This document shows positions 36,130-45,168 of a DNA stretch of 64,000 bases, one piece after another (the first letter of the stretch is position 1; each line of letters opens with the position of its first letter). Below the pieces are notes generated by a model. It did no database searches. It was not told the DNA's origin and worked only from the letters and a program-made list of their open reading frames with translations. The position numbers were made by a program, and so were the translations under genes. This DNA is from Ohtaekwangia koreensis (lineage in GTDB: Bacteria; Bacteroidota; Bacteroidia; Cytophagales; Cyclobacteriaceae), in the NCBI RefSeq assembly GCF_900167975.1, contig NZ_FUZU01000002.1:441501-505500 (forward strand), in the 5' to 3' direction.

Positions 36130-36894
36130 ATGCATTTTATAAAAAAGTTTACATGGATAGTACTGTTCACTTCGAGTGTGCTAACAATGTCAGCGCAAAC
36201 TGTAAAAGTAAAAAAAGAAAATACGCGAATTACAGGCGACAGTGCAGAAGGATATGAGGTTGAGCTTGAAGGAACGGTGAACGAAGTACACAGTGCCTTC
36301 ACCAAATTTCTAAAACTTTATGGAAAAGTAAAACAAAGTGAAGGTATTCTAACAATTAACGAACTCGCTATCAATGGCAGTACGTATACTTTCAGTATAT
36401 ACGCAACTGTAAAAGAGACTGGCAAAAATGCCACGGCGTGGATTGGATCGAAGTCCTCCGGCCAAGGGACGACAGATGCCAGCAATGTACATGCAGCCTT
36501 AGAGAAGTTGATAGCTGATTTTGGCATAAAGTACTATCGTGATAAAATTCAAGTTCAGATCGATGAAACCAATCGCGCCTACCAGGCGGTGGAGAAACAA
36601 AAGCAGCGACTAGCGAATGAAAACAAAACGTTGCTCACCAAGGTAGAAGATAATAAGCGGGAGAAAATTCAACTTGAAAAAGCACTCGAGAATAACAAAC
36701 TCGAAAACGAGACGCTTCTCAAGCGAATAGAAAAAAACAAACTCGATCAGGACTCTGTCGCACTGGCCGGTGAACAATCCTTATATAGAAATTCAATTTG
36801 TTTCTTATTTGAAGGAATAGCTTCATCTGATGACTTAATCTCAATTTTATCCAGCCTACGCTTAACGGCCTTTACATTAGTTGCAGATGTGTAA
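36130..36894 (+). CDS. exported coiled-coil protein with a foreign 3' end (broken gene)
   Basis: 254 residues as it reads now. Signal peptide about 1-23 (LTMSAQ). Residues 24-135 form a conserved-looking domain with a Trp-Ile-Gly segment. Residues 136-216 are a coiled coil rich in Lys, Glu and Asn. From residue 217 on, about 38 residues are the antisense reading of the RHS-like gene on the other strand. So the true C-terminus, probably only a short stretch, has been replaced. Family function unknown. The start looks normal (ATG 36130). Confidence 0.7.
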   Translation: MHFIKKFTWIVLFTSSVLTMSAQTVKVKKENTRITGDSAEGYEVELEGTVNEVHSAFTKFLKLYGKVKQSEGILTINELAINGSTYTFSIYATVKETGKNATAWIGSKSSGQGTTDASNVHAALEKLIADFGIKYYRDKIQVQIDETNRAYQAVEKQKQRLANENKTLLTKVEDNKREKIQLEKALENNKLENETLLKRIEKNKLDQDSVALAGEQSLYRNSICFLFEGIASSDDLISILSSLRLTAFTLVADV

Positions 36895-37883
36895 AAGGAT
36901 ACAGTAAGTTCTGATGTCTTTATCTTACTCAGAAAAATAGATTCTGCATATAGGTCCGCATAAACAGCTTGGTAAGATCGTTCCTCCTCACCGCAATTAG
37001 AAATAATCTGATAGTACTCATTCTTAGAATTACGGATTGACTTATTTCCTTTGTAAGTTAAATCATACTCAAACTCTATTCTATTCTTCCCATCAGCAGA
37101 GATTATTTTTGTCAAGTACCAAGCTGTATTAATCAGGGCAGAGTTTCCTCCACGACATCTCCATGTGTTACCACCATAAACACTTGATGATTTTTCCGGT
37201 TGTTCGAAAAGATATATTGTTCCATCTTTTCCTATAGCTTCCCAACTTGTAATATCAGTATAAACACTTTCCTCAGTTCTTCTAGTCTCAGTATATTTGA
37301 TCTTAAACTTATCGGATACAGGAAATCCATCTTTGTTTATAAAGAAATAACCCTGATAACCACTGAAATTAAATATAAACTTGTCCGGGCTAGTGTCTGT
37401 TCCACAGGCCCAGTTTTTCTCATCTTCATCATACACCGCTTTATCAAGTCGAAAAGTATTGGTTACATTGCTCCATGTAGAAGGGTTAAAATCAAACTTA
37501 GGAAAGGATTTAGATTTAATATTTCCATAGATATACCTCTCATCTTCAGTTCCTCTGGTTTCACGGATAATCACACCTCCCGCGTTCAAAAACCAAGATG
37601 ATCCTACCCAAGAAGGCGCGTCTTCAACTTTTATCCCATTCTGATTATACATAAGGCTAACGGTATGCTTGAGAGGCCCCTCACTTAAAGATAGTAATTC
37701 GATTTTTTGCTGAACTATACCCCGAGAGTAATCGACTGTTGTATTTCCATATCGCGGAAAATTCGCTGCGTTCGCCGAAGGCTTGATAATGTCCTGAAAA
37801 GCAAAACCGGTTGTAGGTTGTGCATCAACACTATAGGAAACAACTATGATAACTAAAAAGATACTTACAACCTTCTTTATCAT
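36747..37883 (-). CDS. RHS-like exported protein, N-terminal fragment (truncated)
   Basis: 378 residues. Signal peptide about 1-21 (SVDAQ). The mature part resembles the N-terminus of large Bacteroidota RHS/YD-repeat proteins: GNTTVDYSRGIVQQKIEL, LKHTVSLMYNQNGIKVED, ASWVGSSWFLNAGGVIIRE-type strands. Full-length relatives run to over a thousand residues with repeats and a variable C-terminus; here the frame ends soon after IEFLYKD, with 9 odd residues antisense to the neighbour. The promoter box TAACTTTG is intact. The region is visibly more AT-rich than its flanks. Confidence 0.7.
   Translation of the reverse strand: MIKKVVSIFLVIIVVSYSVDAQPTTGFAFQDIIKPSANAANFPRYGNTTVDYSRGIVQQKIELLSLSEGPLKHTVSLMYNQNGIKVEDAPSWVGSSWFLNAGGVIIRETRGTEDERYIYGNIKSKSFPKFDFNPSTWSNVTNTFRLDKAVYDEDEKNWACGTDTSPDKFIFNFSGYQGYFFINKDGFPVSDKFKIKYTETRRTEESVYTDITSWEAIGKDGTIYLFEQPEKSSSVYGGNTWRCRGGNSALINTAWYLTKIISADGKNRIEFEYDLTYKGNKSIRNSKNEYYQIISNCGEEERSYQAVYADLYAESIFLSKIKTSELTVSFYTSATNVKAVKRRLDKIEIKSSDEAIPSNKKQIEFLYKDCSPASATES
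36775..36790. other. tail-to-tail junction of two broken genes
   Basis: Plus-strand coiled-coil coding sense ends about 36777 (Gly-Glu-Gln) and minus-strand RHS-like sense ends about 36777-36785 (Leu-Tyr-Lys-Asp). Both frames read on into the other gene's antisense, giving a 148-nt opposing overlap. This is best explained by a deletion or rearrangement end-point, or by an assembly join. Confidence 0.6.
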
Positions 37884-37914
37884 AACAGGTGGGTAGTTTA
37901 AGGTAATTGAACAA

Positions 37915-37922
37915 CAAAGTTA
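37915..37922 (-). promoter_or_regulatory. -7 box for the RHS-like fragment
   Basis: Minus-strand TAACTTTG, exact TAnnTTTG, 31 nt upstream of the ATG. It suggests the 5' end of the broken gene is intact. Confidence 0.48.
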
Positions 37923-38102
37923 TGTAATTAGAAGAAGTATTCTACTCTACATCTGGTATTTTATGAATCAATCATTTGAATAATAAATATTCCCTGACCT
38001 AGATCTATAACTAGTATATATATAGTCTATTTTCAATAAATTATATACCTAAATATACATTACCCTTTAAATCAAATAAACATCAGAGCATTTATTGATA
38101 AC

Positions 38103-38137
38103 AAAAAAGCCACTTCCTATAGTGTAGGAAGTGGCTT
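38103..38137 (-). terminator. intrinsic terminator after the lipoprotein gene
   Basis: 12-bp perfect stem (38108-38119 with 38125-38136) and 5-nt loop TAGTG. On the minus strand it is followed by the U-run from A6 at 38103-38108. It lies 23 nt past the lipoprotein stop. Confidence 0.88.
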
Positions 38138-38159
38138 GCTCTGAGAGCTTAAGGGTTTA

Positions 38160-39362
38160 TTAAAACGCTGTATATCCAGTCCAAGAGAATAAAGTACCTG
38201 GATTAGCTACACCTGTATTTGCATTTGCAGGAATCGTAATTGTTCCATTGTTAGCACCTGGTTTATTATCGCCTGTATTAAGGTTAGCACCTGTACCAGA
38301 AATGTTAACTGAAGTTGTACCAGCTGCATCGCCAGCAGAATCTGTAAGGTCTACGAAATCGCCAGGAGCAGGAGTGTTAGCAGAGAATATTATATTAGCA
38401 TTTGTAACAGTCGCTGAACTTCCTCTTCTGATTTTAACAACATCAACCATACCATCAGCAGCTGTAGAGTTATTTACAATTGTAAGGTTAGTTATAGTCG
38501 GATTTGACTGTGGAGTCAATGAAGGAGTCAATCCATCAAGGTTACCGTCACCTTCAAGACCGCGTGGATCCGCTGTTACTGCATCAAAACCAAGTTCACG
38601 TTTTCCATAAAGGTTAGTAGCAGTACCTTTCCAGCCTTGCGTCCAATCAAACATATCGTCCTTTGCATTAATAGCAAGCGCGTTGGATATGTTTACAGTT
38701 CCACCAAACCATTCGAAGGCATCATCATCACCATAGAATACAGCAACGTTGCTGATTGAAGTTCCTGAGCCTACTCCGTAAAGAGTAAGACCATTAAATT
38801 CTTTTTCACCATTGATACGCGCACCGGTGTATTCCAAAATCAGGTAATCTATATTTCCAGAATCATCTGCATCATCACTACCACCATAAATAAAGTCAAC
38901 AACTTCTGTTACTGCAGATTGACCGCCAGTGATTGTCGCATTACCCATTAATAGCAAACCACCCCAGTCTCCAGCTTCAGGAGAAGAAGCACTTGACGTA
39001 ATTTTTATCGGAGCTGATGCTGTACCTACAGCCTGAATTTCTGCATCCTTTTCAACGGCAATATAAACGTTTGTTCCACCTGCAGTAGCTTTGATAGTTG
39101 TTCCTGCTTCAATGGTTAATTTACCTCCGGCACTTACTACAAGCGGACCTGTTAAGATCCAGCTTTTGCTCGCGGCAAGAGTGATATCACCTGTGATTTC
39201 GCCTTGGAGTTTATCAACTACTAAATCTACATCATCTTGACTTGCAATTATACCATCAGCGGTTTGTGTCGTGTCATCATCGTCATCATCAGAGCAGCTA
39301 GAGAAAGCTAAAACTGCTGAGATCATCAAGAGGTAGCTCAGAAAATTCTTAAGCATTTTCAT
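38160..39362 (-). CDS. surface-type lipoprotein, beta-helix-like, partner of the TonB receptor
   Basis: 400 residues. Lipoprotein signal with Cys23 in the FSSC lipobox. The run of six Asp shortly after the Cys resembles the Bacteroidota lipoprotein export signal for surface display. The mature part is Gly/Asn/Thr-rich with repeated strands (LTIEAGTTIKA, AGDWGGLLLMGNA, WFGGTVNISNA) typical of a right-handed beta-helix. It lies 144 nt downstream of a TonB-dependent receptor on the same strand. Such proteins are often mislabelled multidrug transporters; ligand unknown. Confidence 0.75.
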   Translation of the reverse strand: MKMLKNFLSYLLMISAVLAFSSCSDDDDDDTTQTADGIIASQDDVDLVVDKLQGEITGDITLAASKSWILTGPLVVSAGGKLTIEAGTTIKATAGGTNVYIAVEKDAEIQAVGTASAPIKITSSASSPEAGDWGGLLLMGNATITGGQSAVTEVVDFIYGGSDDADDSGNIDYLILEYTGARINGEKEFNGLTLYGVGSGTSISNVAVFYGDDDAFEWFGGTVNISNALAINAKDDMFDWTQGWKGTATNLYGKRELGFDAVTADPRGLEGDGNLDGLTPSLTPQSNPTITNLTIVNNSTAADGMVDVVKIRRGSSATVTNANIIFSANTPAPGDFVDLTDSAGDAAGTTSVNISGTGANLNTGDNKPGANNGTITIPANANTGVANPGTLFSWTGYTAF

Positions 39363-39506
39363 TTTTAAAAGAGTTTAGTTTAAAGTTTTTTATAGTACTA
39401 ATGTTCACTTGAAATTGGCCTCAAAGATCAGACTCAGATATTAACTATGCCGTAAAGCATTGTTATCAAATTATTAAGAGAGCGATCTCTGCTAGAATAG
39501 CTATCT

Positions 39507-42263
39507 TTAAAACTTATAAGTAAAACCGAGAGAGGTTGTTATTCCCTTTCTATAATCACTGATTATTTCATTAGCGCCTGAATCAATTTTCTTTGTCAGA
39601 CGATAATTCGGGTTCAGTATATTTCGAACATTCAAGCTCAAGGAAAGTTTCTCACTCAGTCCTAGTTTTGATATAAAATCTAGTCTTGGTATACCGTTTT
39701 CATAGATGTGTTGATTGCCAACAGGTGCTCCTATAGAGTATATTCTGTCACTGAAAAAATTAAATACAAGAGCCGTTGTCAAACTTCTACCTTTTTGGCC
39801 TTGAGTATTGAATGTAACATCAGAGTTTACGAGCCATGGGCTAGCCCCTTCTAATGCAGATGTTTTATTTGTAGGCTGGAATGCTAAATCATCTGTAGAC
39901 ACATCCTTTAAATCTTGTTTAGAGTAGAGATACGAAACATTTAGTCCCACATCTAAAGAAGTATTCTTATCGTTTTTATTAATAGTACTATACAGTCCTT
40001 TTCTAACTTCTAGCTCAACCCCCGCAGCATCTGCGTTCCCTGTATTAACATAAGATAATTCGTTTGCCGCAGAAGCAACTTGAACTCTATTGATTGCATT
40101 TTCAATTTTCTTATAGAAGACTGTAACAGCGATCAACTCTTTGTTTGCAAAGTAGTGCTCATAGCGCAAGTCCACATTAAAATTCTCTGCTGGCAACAAT
40201 TTTGGATTACCGAAACTTGAGACGTTAACATCTTCATAATAGAATGGAGCCACCTCTTTAAATTGAGGCATCGTGTAGCTTTTGCTTGAGGCCAGCCTAA
40301 CAATGTTATCATCAGATATACTATACTTTATATTTAAGCTGGGGAGAAAATAAGATGGCTCTCTGACTTCCGTATTATCATTACGGATATTCGGATTTCT
40401 TTCATCGAGATTAGTATCCCAACCTACTTCTTGACGAATTTTTTCATACCGAGCACCAACATTTACAGTTAATCGCGAAGTAACATCAAACACAACATTC
40501 GCTATCGCTGCGTGAATCGTTCTGTCACCTGTATATGTAAAGGGGTTAAGTGCTTTTGAGCCAGTGCCACGTCCTGTTTCCATTTCAAAAGTCCCATTAT
40601 CAATTGACTGTTGATTAAATAAAGCATCTGGATCATTTACAGATACTGATACCGCTGTCGGGAAATCAAAGTTAAATTGAGTTGCTTCAAAATCGCGGCT
40701 AGTATTGCGGAGGTTATAACCGATGGTAATTTTGTTATTAGATTCCTCATCAAATTTATAGGTAAGGCTTGCATTGGCAGCTATATCATTTTCCTTCAAT
40801 GAAGAATAAAATCTGTGATTAAATGCCGGAGAGTTCGTGTTGACGCGATATCCATCACCATCGAATACATAAAAACTTGATCTTCTATCGGGTTCATCGC
40901 CATGAGCAACATTAAATGAGCCACCTACATCCAGCTTGAGATTTTGAGATAAATTGATTGCAGAGATAAGCTGATTCACCAGCAAGCTGTTATTATTCTG
41001 CTGTTGTCTTCTTACAAAACTCTTATAGGCGTTCGGATCAGTTATGTCATCATTACCATTAACAGTGAAACCTTCATAATTACCCACAGACTGCTTGTTA
41101 TCGTGTATATATATAGCGTTATAGTAGATGCTGTTTCCCTCACCGAATTCATACGCCACACTTGCAAGTGCAATCTGTGATGCATTATAGTCCGACTTGC
41201 TATAATTAAAATCCTGACGTATACCTCCTGTTGGCGATACCTGACGAACCTGTCCTTTTTTAAAGAGGTAGTCGTTACCCATTGCCGCCACCAAAAATGT
41301 TCTTATAGTGTTTTGCCCAACAGAGAAAGTTTTACCTCCTGATAAAGATAGATTCAAATTAGTCAACGGACCTGATACTTTACTCGGCTGAAAAGAGTGA
41401 TCAAATGAATAGTCTCTGAGGTTGGAGATTGGCACATTCCGATTGGTTGTACCCAAAAAGTTAGTTCCATCAGCTCTATAAAAATCTTGTGAAACGGTTT
41501 GTGAGTTTACCCCAAGAGAAGCACTAACTTTAAACTCTTTATCCTCAAATAGCTTTTTGGAAATGATGTTGACGTTGGCTCCAGTTACGTCACCAAAAAT
41601 ATTAGCACCAAATGTCTTATTAACATCGATGCTATTGATAATGTCAGACGAAAAGAAATCCAGCGTTATGTTTTTATACTCAGGATCTTCTGAAGGTAAT
41701 GGAAGGTTATTTAACGACGTAGAGTTATACCGATCACCCAAACCACGAACAAATACGTTCTTCACGCCTTCCTGCTTACTTACTCCTGTTACTTGCGTAA
41801 CCGCAGCTTCTGCGTTTGAAACACCTTTCCTTGAGAGCTCAATTGCACCTATATTTTGAATAAACTCAACTGCATTTTTTCTCTCTACTAATAAAAAGGA
41901 TTCTGATGTTTTGTCTGCCGTTCCTGTAATTACTACCTCCTGAAGTTGTTTATCTTCAGAATCAAGTTGCAATTCAATTTTAACTTCTTCACCGGCTTTT
42001 ACAATCAAACTGTCTACAGTTAATTTCTGAAAGCCTATGTAGGTTGTGGTCAATCGATACGTACCGGCATCAACGGTGAAAGAAAAGTTACCACTAATAT
42101 CTGTAGTTGAACCGATAGATGTTCCATCAATCACAACATTAGCACCGATTGCATCTTCACCAGAAAGCTTTTCTTTAACATGACCAGAAATAATACCTTT
42201 CTGACCAAAAGAGAAATAAGCCATCGAAGCAAATAATACTGTCAAGATAAATTTAGAATGCAT
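39507..42263 (-). CDS. TonB-dependent outer-membrane receptor
   Basis: 918 residues from the ATG at 42263, chosen because it opens directly on a signal peptide (FILTVLFASMAYFSFGQ) and lies 17 nt after a GACCTTTG box. The ATG at 42290 would add 9 residues and overlap that box. Domains: carboxypeptidase-like beta domain (about 20-105), plug (about 115-230, VFVRGLGDRYNST), and a 22-strand barrel ending in a Phe (TTSLGFTYKF). No SusD partner is adjacent; the lipoprotein gene downstream is the likely partner. Ligand unknown. Confidence 0.9.
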   Translation of the reverse strand: MHSKFILTVLFASMAYFSFGQKGIISGHVKEKLSGEDAIGANVVIDGTSIGSTTDISGNFSFTVDAGTYRLTTTYIGFQKLTVDSLIVKAGEEVKIELQLDSEDKQLQEVVITGTADKTSESFLLVERKNAVEFIQNIGAIELSRKGVSNAEAAVTQVTGVSKQEGVKNVFVRGLGDRYNSTSLNNLPLPSEDPEYKNITLDFFSSDIINSIDVNKTFGANIFGDVTGANVNIISKKLFEDKEFKVSASLGVNSQTVSQDFYRADGTNFLGTTNRNVPISNLRDYSFDHSFQPSKVSGPLTNLNLSLSGGKTFSVGQNTIRTFLVAAMGNDYLFKKGQVRQVSPTGGIRQDFNYSKSDYNASQIALASVAYEFGEGNSIYYNAIYIHDNKQSVGNYEGFTVNGNDDITDPNAYKSFVRRQQQNNNSLLVNQLISAINLSQNLKLDVGGSFNVAHGDEPDRRSSFYVFDGDGYRVNTNSPAFNHRFYSSLKENDIAANASLTYKFDEESNNKITIGYNLRNTSRDFEATQFNFDFPTAVSVSVNDPDALFNQQSIDNGTFEMETGRGTGSKALNPFTYTGDRTIHAAIANVVFDVTSRLTVNVGARYEKIRQEVGWDTNLDERNPNIRNDNTEVREPSYFLPSLNIKYSISDDNIVRLASSKSYTMPQFKEVAPFYYEDVNVSSFGNPKLLPAENFNVDLRYEHYFANKELIAVTVFYKKIENAINRVQVASAANELSYVNTGNADAAGVELEVRKGLYSTINKNDKNTSLDVGLNVSYLYSKQDLKDVSTDDLAFQPTNKTSALEGASPWLVNSDVTFNTQGQKGRSLTTALVFNFFSDRIYSIGAPVGNQHIYENGIPRLDFISKLGLSEKLSLSLNVRNILNPNYRLTKKIDSGANEIISDYRKGITTSLGFTYKF

Positions 42264-42280
42264 GAGTAAATTATTTGCTA

Positions 42281-42288
42281 CAAAGGTC
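42281..42288 (-). promoter_or_regulatory. probable -7 box for the TonB receptor
   Basis: Minus-strand GACCTTTG, 7 of 8 to TAnnTTTG, 17 nt before the ATG at 42263. A similar GATCTTTG lies 59 nt before the lipoprotein ATG (39422-39429). Confidence 0.38.
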
Positions 42289-42290
42289 AT

Positions 42291-42580
42291 TCTCTAATAT
42301 TACCTCACTCGCACGTCTGTGTTACGAAATTGTTAAGTAGATCATGGAAAGCTAACGGCTGTTTAAATAATACTGCAACAGCAATAGCTATATACTATGA
42401 CTATCAACGCTTTCGATTATTCTGACTTAACAATTATTACAAGATTTTTTAAAGCAGATAACGCGGGGGTAATAAAAGATTATTAAAGTTTATTCGAAGT
42501 AAACAAAATAATATAGGCTAAAGCTTAAGACCGAAGAGTTGGAAGCAGAATGCCAGAGTGAAAATGCGTGCCCGGCTTAA
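42291..42580. other. intergenic region without a gene
   Basis: I see no gene or RNA. It lies between the TonB receptor and the moxR terminator and is AT-rich, with runs such as ATTACAAGATTTTTT. It presumably carries the upstream control region of the receptor. Confidence 0.5.
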
Positions 42581-42617
42581 AAATGAAAACGGTACAAGAA
42601 AGATCTTGTACCGTTTT
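42581..42617 (-). terminator. intrinsic terminator after the MoxR gene
   Basis: 14-bp perfect stem (42586-42599 with 42604-42617), loop AAGA. On the minus strand it is followed by a U-rich stretch (TTTTCATTTTT). About 44 nt beyond the moxR stop. Confidence 0.75.
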
Positions 42618-42660
42618 AAGAATTTGTGGGATAGCTCACTACAGAAGAGCTACATCTATA

Positions 42661-43647
42661 TTATTTATTGATTGGCACTTTGTTGAGAATTACCTTAATG
42701 ATGTCGGAAGGTTTAACATTGTCTGCTTCGGCTTCATAGTTTAATAGTATACGGTGACTCATTACATCCAACGCTACTTCTTTTATATCTTCTGGTAATA
42801 CATAGTCGCGGCCTTCCAGATACGCTACAGCTTTAGCAGCCAGGTTCAGATTTATACTGGCACGTGGCGATGCACCAAACTGTATATATTGAGCTTGTTC
42901 GTTTAATTTATAGTCTAGTGGCTTGCGTGTAGCATATACCAGTTCTATAATATAGCGCTCAAGCGACTCAGAAATCTTAACACGGTTTACCTGATCACGA
43001 ATGGAGAATATCTCTTCCTTCGTAAGCATAGTCGTTACTTTATAGTTGAATTGCATGTTTGAAATCCTCCGCATGATCTCTATCTCCTGATCTTTGGTTG
43101 GATAATCAACATATACCTTCATCATAAAACGATCGACCTGCGCTTCCGGTAGTGGATAAGTACCTTCCTGGTCAACGGGGTTTTGAGTAGCCAATACCAG
43201 AAAAGGTCTGTCAAGCTTGAAGGTTGTTTCGCCGATCGTTACTTGCTTCTCTTGCATCGCTTCCAATAAAGCCGATTGAACTTTAGCTGGAGAACGGTTG
43301 ATCTCGTCAGCAAGGATTATGTTCGCGAAGATAGGACCTTGCTTTACTTCAAACTTTCCTTCCTTCTGATTATAGATCATTGTACCGACAAGATCTGCAG
43401 GAAGAAGATCGGGAGTAAACTGAATACGTTGGAAGTCGAGATGGAGAACCTGGGCGAGCGTACTTACGGTTAATGTTTTGGCAAGACCGGGTACACCCTC
43501 CAACAATATATGTCCATTGGTGAAGAGACCAATCATCAATCGGTTCACCATATATTGTTGACCAACGACTACCTTGCCTACTTCGGCATAGACTTCTTTA
43601 ATTTTTTCCTTGTGTTCTTCGTGCTTTTCAACGGCTACGGATTCCAT
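42661..43647 (-). CDS. MoxR-family AAA+ ATPase
   Basis: 328 residues. MoxR ATPases help assemble or activate partner proteins, usually with DUF58 and VWA-domain proteins. Walker A GVPGLAKT (about 57-64), Walker B ILADEINRS, sensor ATQNPVDQEGTYPLPEAQVDRF, and the C-terminal lid RAEVALDVMSHR-type helices are present. It has its own promoter box and is closed by a terminator, so the usual downstream DUF58/BatA-like genes are absent here. Confidence 0.9.
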   Translation of the reverse strand: MESVAVEKHEEHKEKIKEVYAEVGKVVVGQQYMVNRLMIGLFTNGHILLEGVPGLAKTLTVSTLAQVLHLDFQRIQFTPDLLPADLVGTMIYNQKEGKFEVKQGPIFANIILADEINRSPAKVQSALLEAMQEKQVTIGETTFKLDRPFLVLATQNPVDQEGTYPLPEAQVDRFMMKVYVDYPTKDQEIEIMRRISNMQFNYKVTTMLTKEEIFSIRDQVNRVKISESLERYIIELVYATRKPLDYKLNEQAQYIQFGASPRASINLNLAAKAVAYLEGRDYVLPEDIKEVALDVMSHRILLNYEAEADNVKPSDIIKVILNKVPINK

Positions 43648-43672
43648 ACACAGTATTTAATTTTAAACCTGT

Positions 43673-43680
43673 CAAAAATA
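43673..43680 (-). promoter_or_regulatory. -7 box for the MoxR gene
   Basis: Minus-strand TATTTTTG, exact TAnnTTTG, 25 nt before the ATG. No -33 partner seen. Confidence 0.45.
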
Positions 43681-43743
43681 GCGTAATTATTGAAAAAGTA
43701 AGGCCGAAAACTTGATGGATTACTTAATTAAGATTTAAAGGGA

Positions 43744-44430
43744 ATGTCAAGAACTTTTGTCATTGGAGACATTCATGGAGCGTACCGCGCGTTACGTCAG
43801 TGTTTGGATAGAGCCAACTTCGATTTTGAGAGCGATCATCTCATCAGTCTGGGAGACGTGTGTGATGGCTGGCCGGAAACCAAATCTTGTATTGACGAGC
43901 TACTGCGGATTAAAAACCTGACCTACATTTTCGGTAATCATGACTACTGGACTCAGCAATGGATGGAGACGGGTTATGTTGAGAAAGTGTGGTTCAGGCA
44001 GGGAGGAGAAGCTACTATACAATCCTATCAGGATAAAATACCTGCAGCTCATTTACAGTTTCTAAACCGGGCGCTACCTTATTTTTTATCTGACAATAAA
44101 TTATTCGTGCATGCGGGCATTGATATACAACGACCTCTTGAGCAGCAAGGTCCTGATATTTTTCTATGGGACAGAACCCTTGCACGCACGGCCATGGAGA
44201 TATACCTGAAAGAAATGGATGGAAAGCTCACGACCTTTGATGAAATCTATATAGGTCATACACCGATTCCGTTTTCAAAGCCTATTCATTCGTGCGAGGT
44301 GTGGATGATGGATACTGGTGCGGGTTGGTCTGGTGTATTATCGATGATGAATATAGAAACGAAAGAAGTATTCACCAGCGATCCGGTACTATCCTTATAT
44401 CCGGGAGTACAAGGCAGAAGTAAAAGTTAA
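43744..44430 (+). CDS. metallophosphoesterase (Ser/Thr phosphatase-like)
   Basis: 228 residues, PPP-type calcineurin-like fold. Metal ligands are in GDIHGAYRAL (Asp8, His10), GDVCDGWPE and GNHDYW, with later His in FVHAGI and GHTPIPFS. Bacterial members hydrolyse phosphoproteins or dinucleoside polyphosphates; the substrate cannot be chosen from sequence. It is convergent with the exonuclease gene (12-nt gap). Confidence 0.9.
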   Translation: MSRTFVIGDIHGAYRALRQCLDRANFDFESDHLISLGDVCDGWPETKSCIDELLRIKNLTYIFGNHDYWTQQWMETGYVEKVWFRQGGEATIQSYQDKIPAAHLQFLNRALPYFLSDNKLFVHAGIDIQRPLEQQGPDIFLWDRTLARTAMEIYLKEMDGKLTTFDEIYIGHTPIPFSKPIHSCEVWMMDTGAGWSGVLSMMNIETKEVFTSDPVLSLYPGVQGRSKS

Positions 44431-44441
44431 TTGTGTTACGT

Positions 44442-45158
44442 TCAAGAAGATTGTATAATGAGCGCTTCTTCCAATGAAATGCCACGAAGCTTCAAAAATA
44501 GTTGGGCAAGCACTTCCACATCACGAAGACAGTAGTCTTTGATTTTAGCAAGATCCTTCTCTACATAGTATACATGGTTGACTTTACTTCCATCAATTCC
44601 ATTTTTACTGGAAGGGATATCGAAGATCGCTGCTAACAAATCCAGTGAAGTGAAGTGTTTATAGTCACCAAACTTCCATAGCTCCATAGTATCATAGTGC
44701 TGAACTTCCCAAGGTTTCCTTCCAGAGATGTTTAGTATAGCGGGCAACTGAATTCCATTCACCAGCATTCTGCGGCACAAGTATGGAAAGTCGAATTCCT
44801 TTCCATTGTGAGCGCAAAGTTTTTCTGTAGATGCATTTAGTTTCTCAAGCATGCACTTGAATTCTGTCAGCAACGCTTTTTCATCGTCACCATAGTATGC
44901 CTTTGTGCGGAGTGTAAGCGCTCCGTTTTCTCCTTCATAGAACTTACCGACACAGATGCATATAATCTTACCGAACTCAGCAAATATAGCAGCGCGATCA
45001 TGGTATATCTGTTCGTCTGTCTGCGTTGTGTCTCTTCTCAGATGACTCGCCTTACGTGCCCATAACGATTTCAGTCGTTCATCCAGAGAATTAAAATCAT
45101 CCGTATGTGAAACGGTTTCAATGTCCAAAAATAAAATGTCGCGCAACTCTGAATTCAT
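44442..45158 (-). CDS. predicted 3'-5' exonuclease of PolB-exonuclease type
   Basis: 238 residues, RNase H-like DEDD exonuclease similar to the exonuclease domain of family B DNA polymerases. Exo I is FLDIETVS (Asp12, Glu14); Exo II region is CAHNGKEFDFPYL; Exo III is YCLRDVEVLAQLF. Stand-alone members are common in Bacteroidota and are likely DNA-repair nucleases. It is the last gene of a long minus-strand operon, 10 nt after the DUF4349 gene. Confidence 0.85.
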   Translation of the reverse strand: MNSELRDILFLDIETVSHTDDFNSLDERLKSLWARKASHLRRDTTQTDEQIYHDRAAIFAEFGKIICICVGKFYEGENGALTLRTKAYYGDDEKALLTEFKCMLEKLNASTEKLCAHNGKEFDFPYLCRRMLVNGIQLPAILNISGRKPWEVQHYDTMELWKFGDYKHFTSLDLLAAIFDIPSSKNGIDGSKVNHVYYVEKDLAKIKDYCLRDVEVLAQLFLKLRGISLEEALIIQSS

Positions 45159-45168
45159 ACAACGGGTA

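Noticed and set aside
38248-38610. Plus-strand frame within the lipoprotein gene
   Set aside because: Antisense of a repetitive Gly/Asn/Thr-rich coding sequence. No independent start signals.
38160-39362. Multidrug transporter label often given to this lipoprotein type
   Set aside because: No TM helices beyond the lipoprotein signal; the sequence is a secreted beta-helix-like protein.
41557-41859. Plus-strand frame within the TonB receptor
   Set aside because: Antisense shadow of the receptor plug domain.
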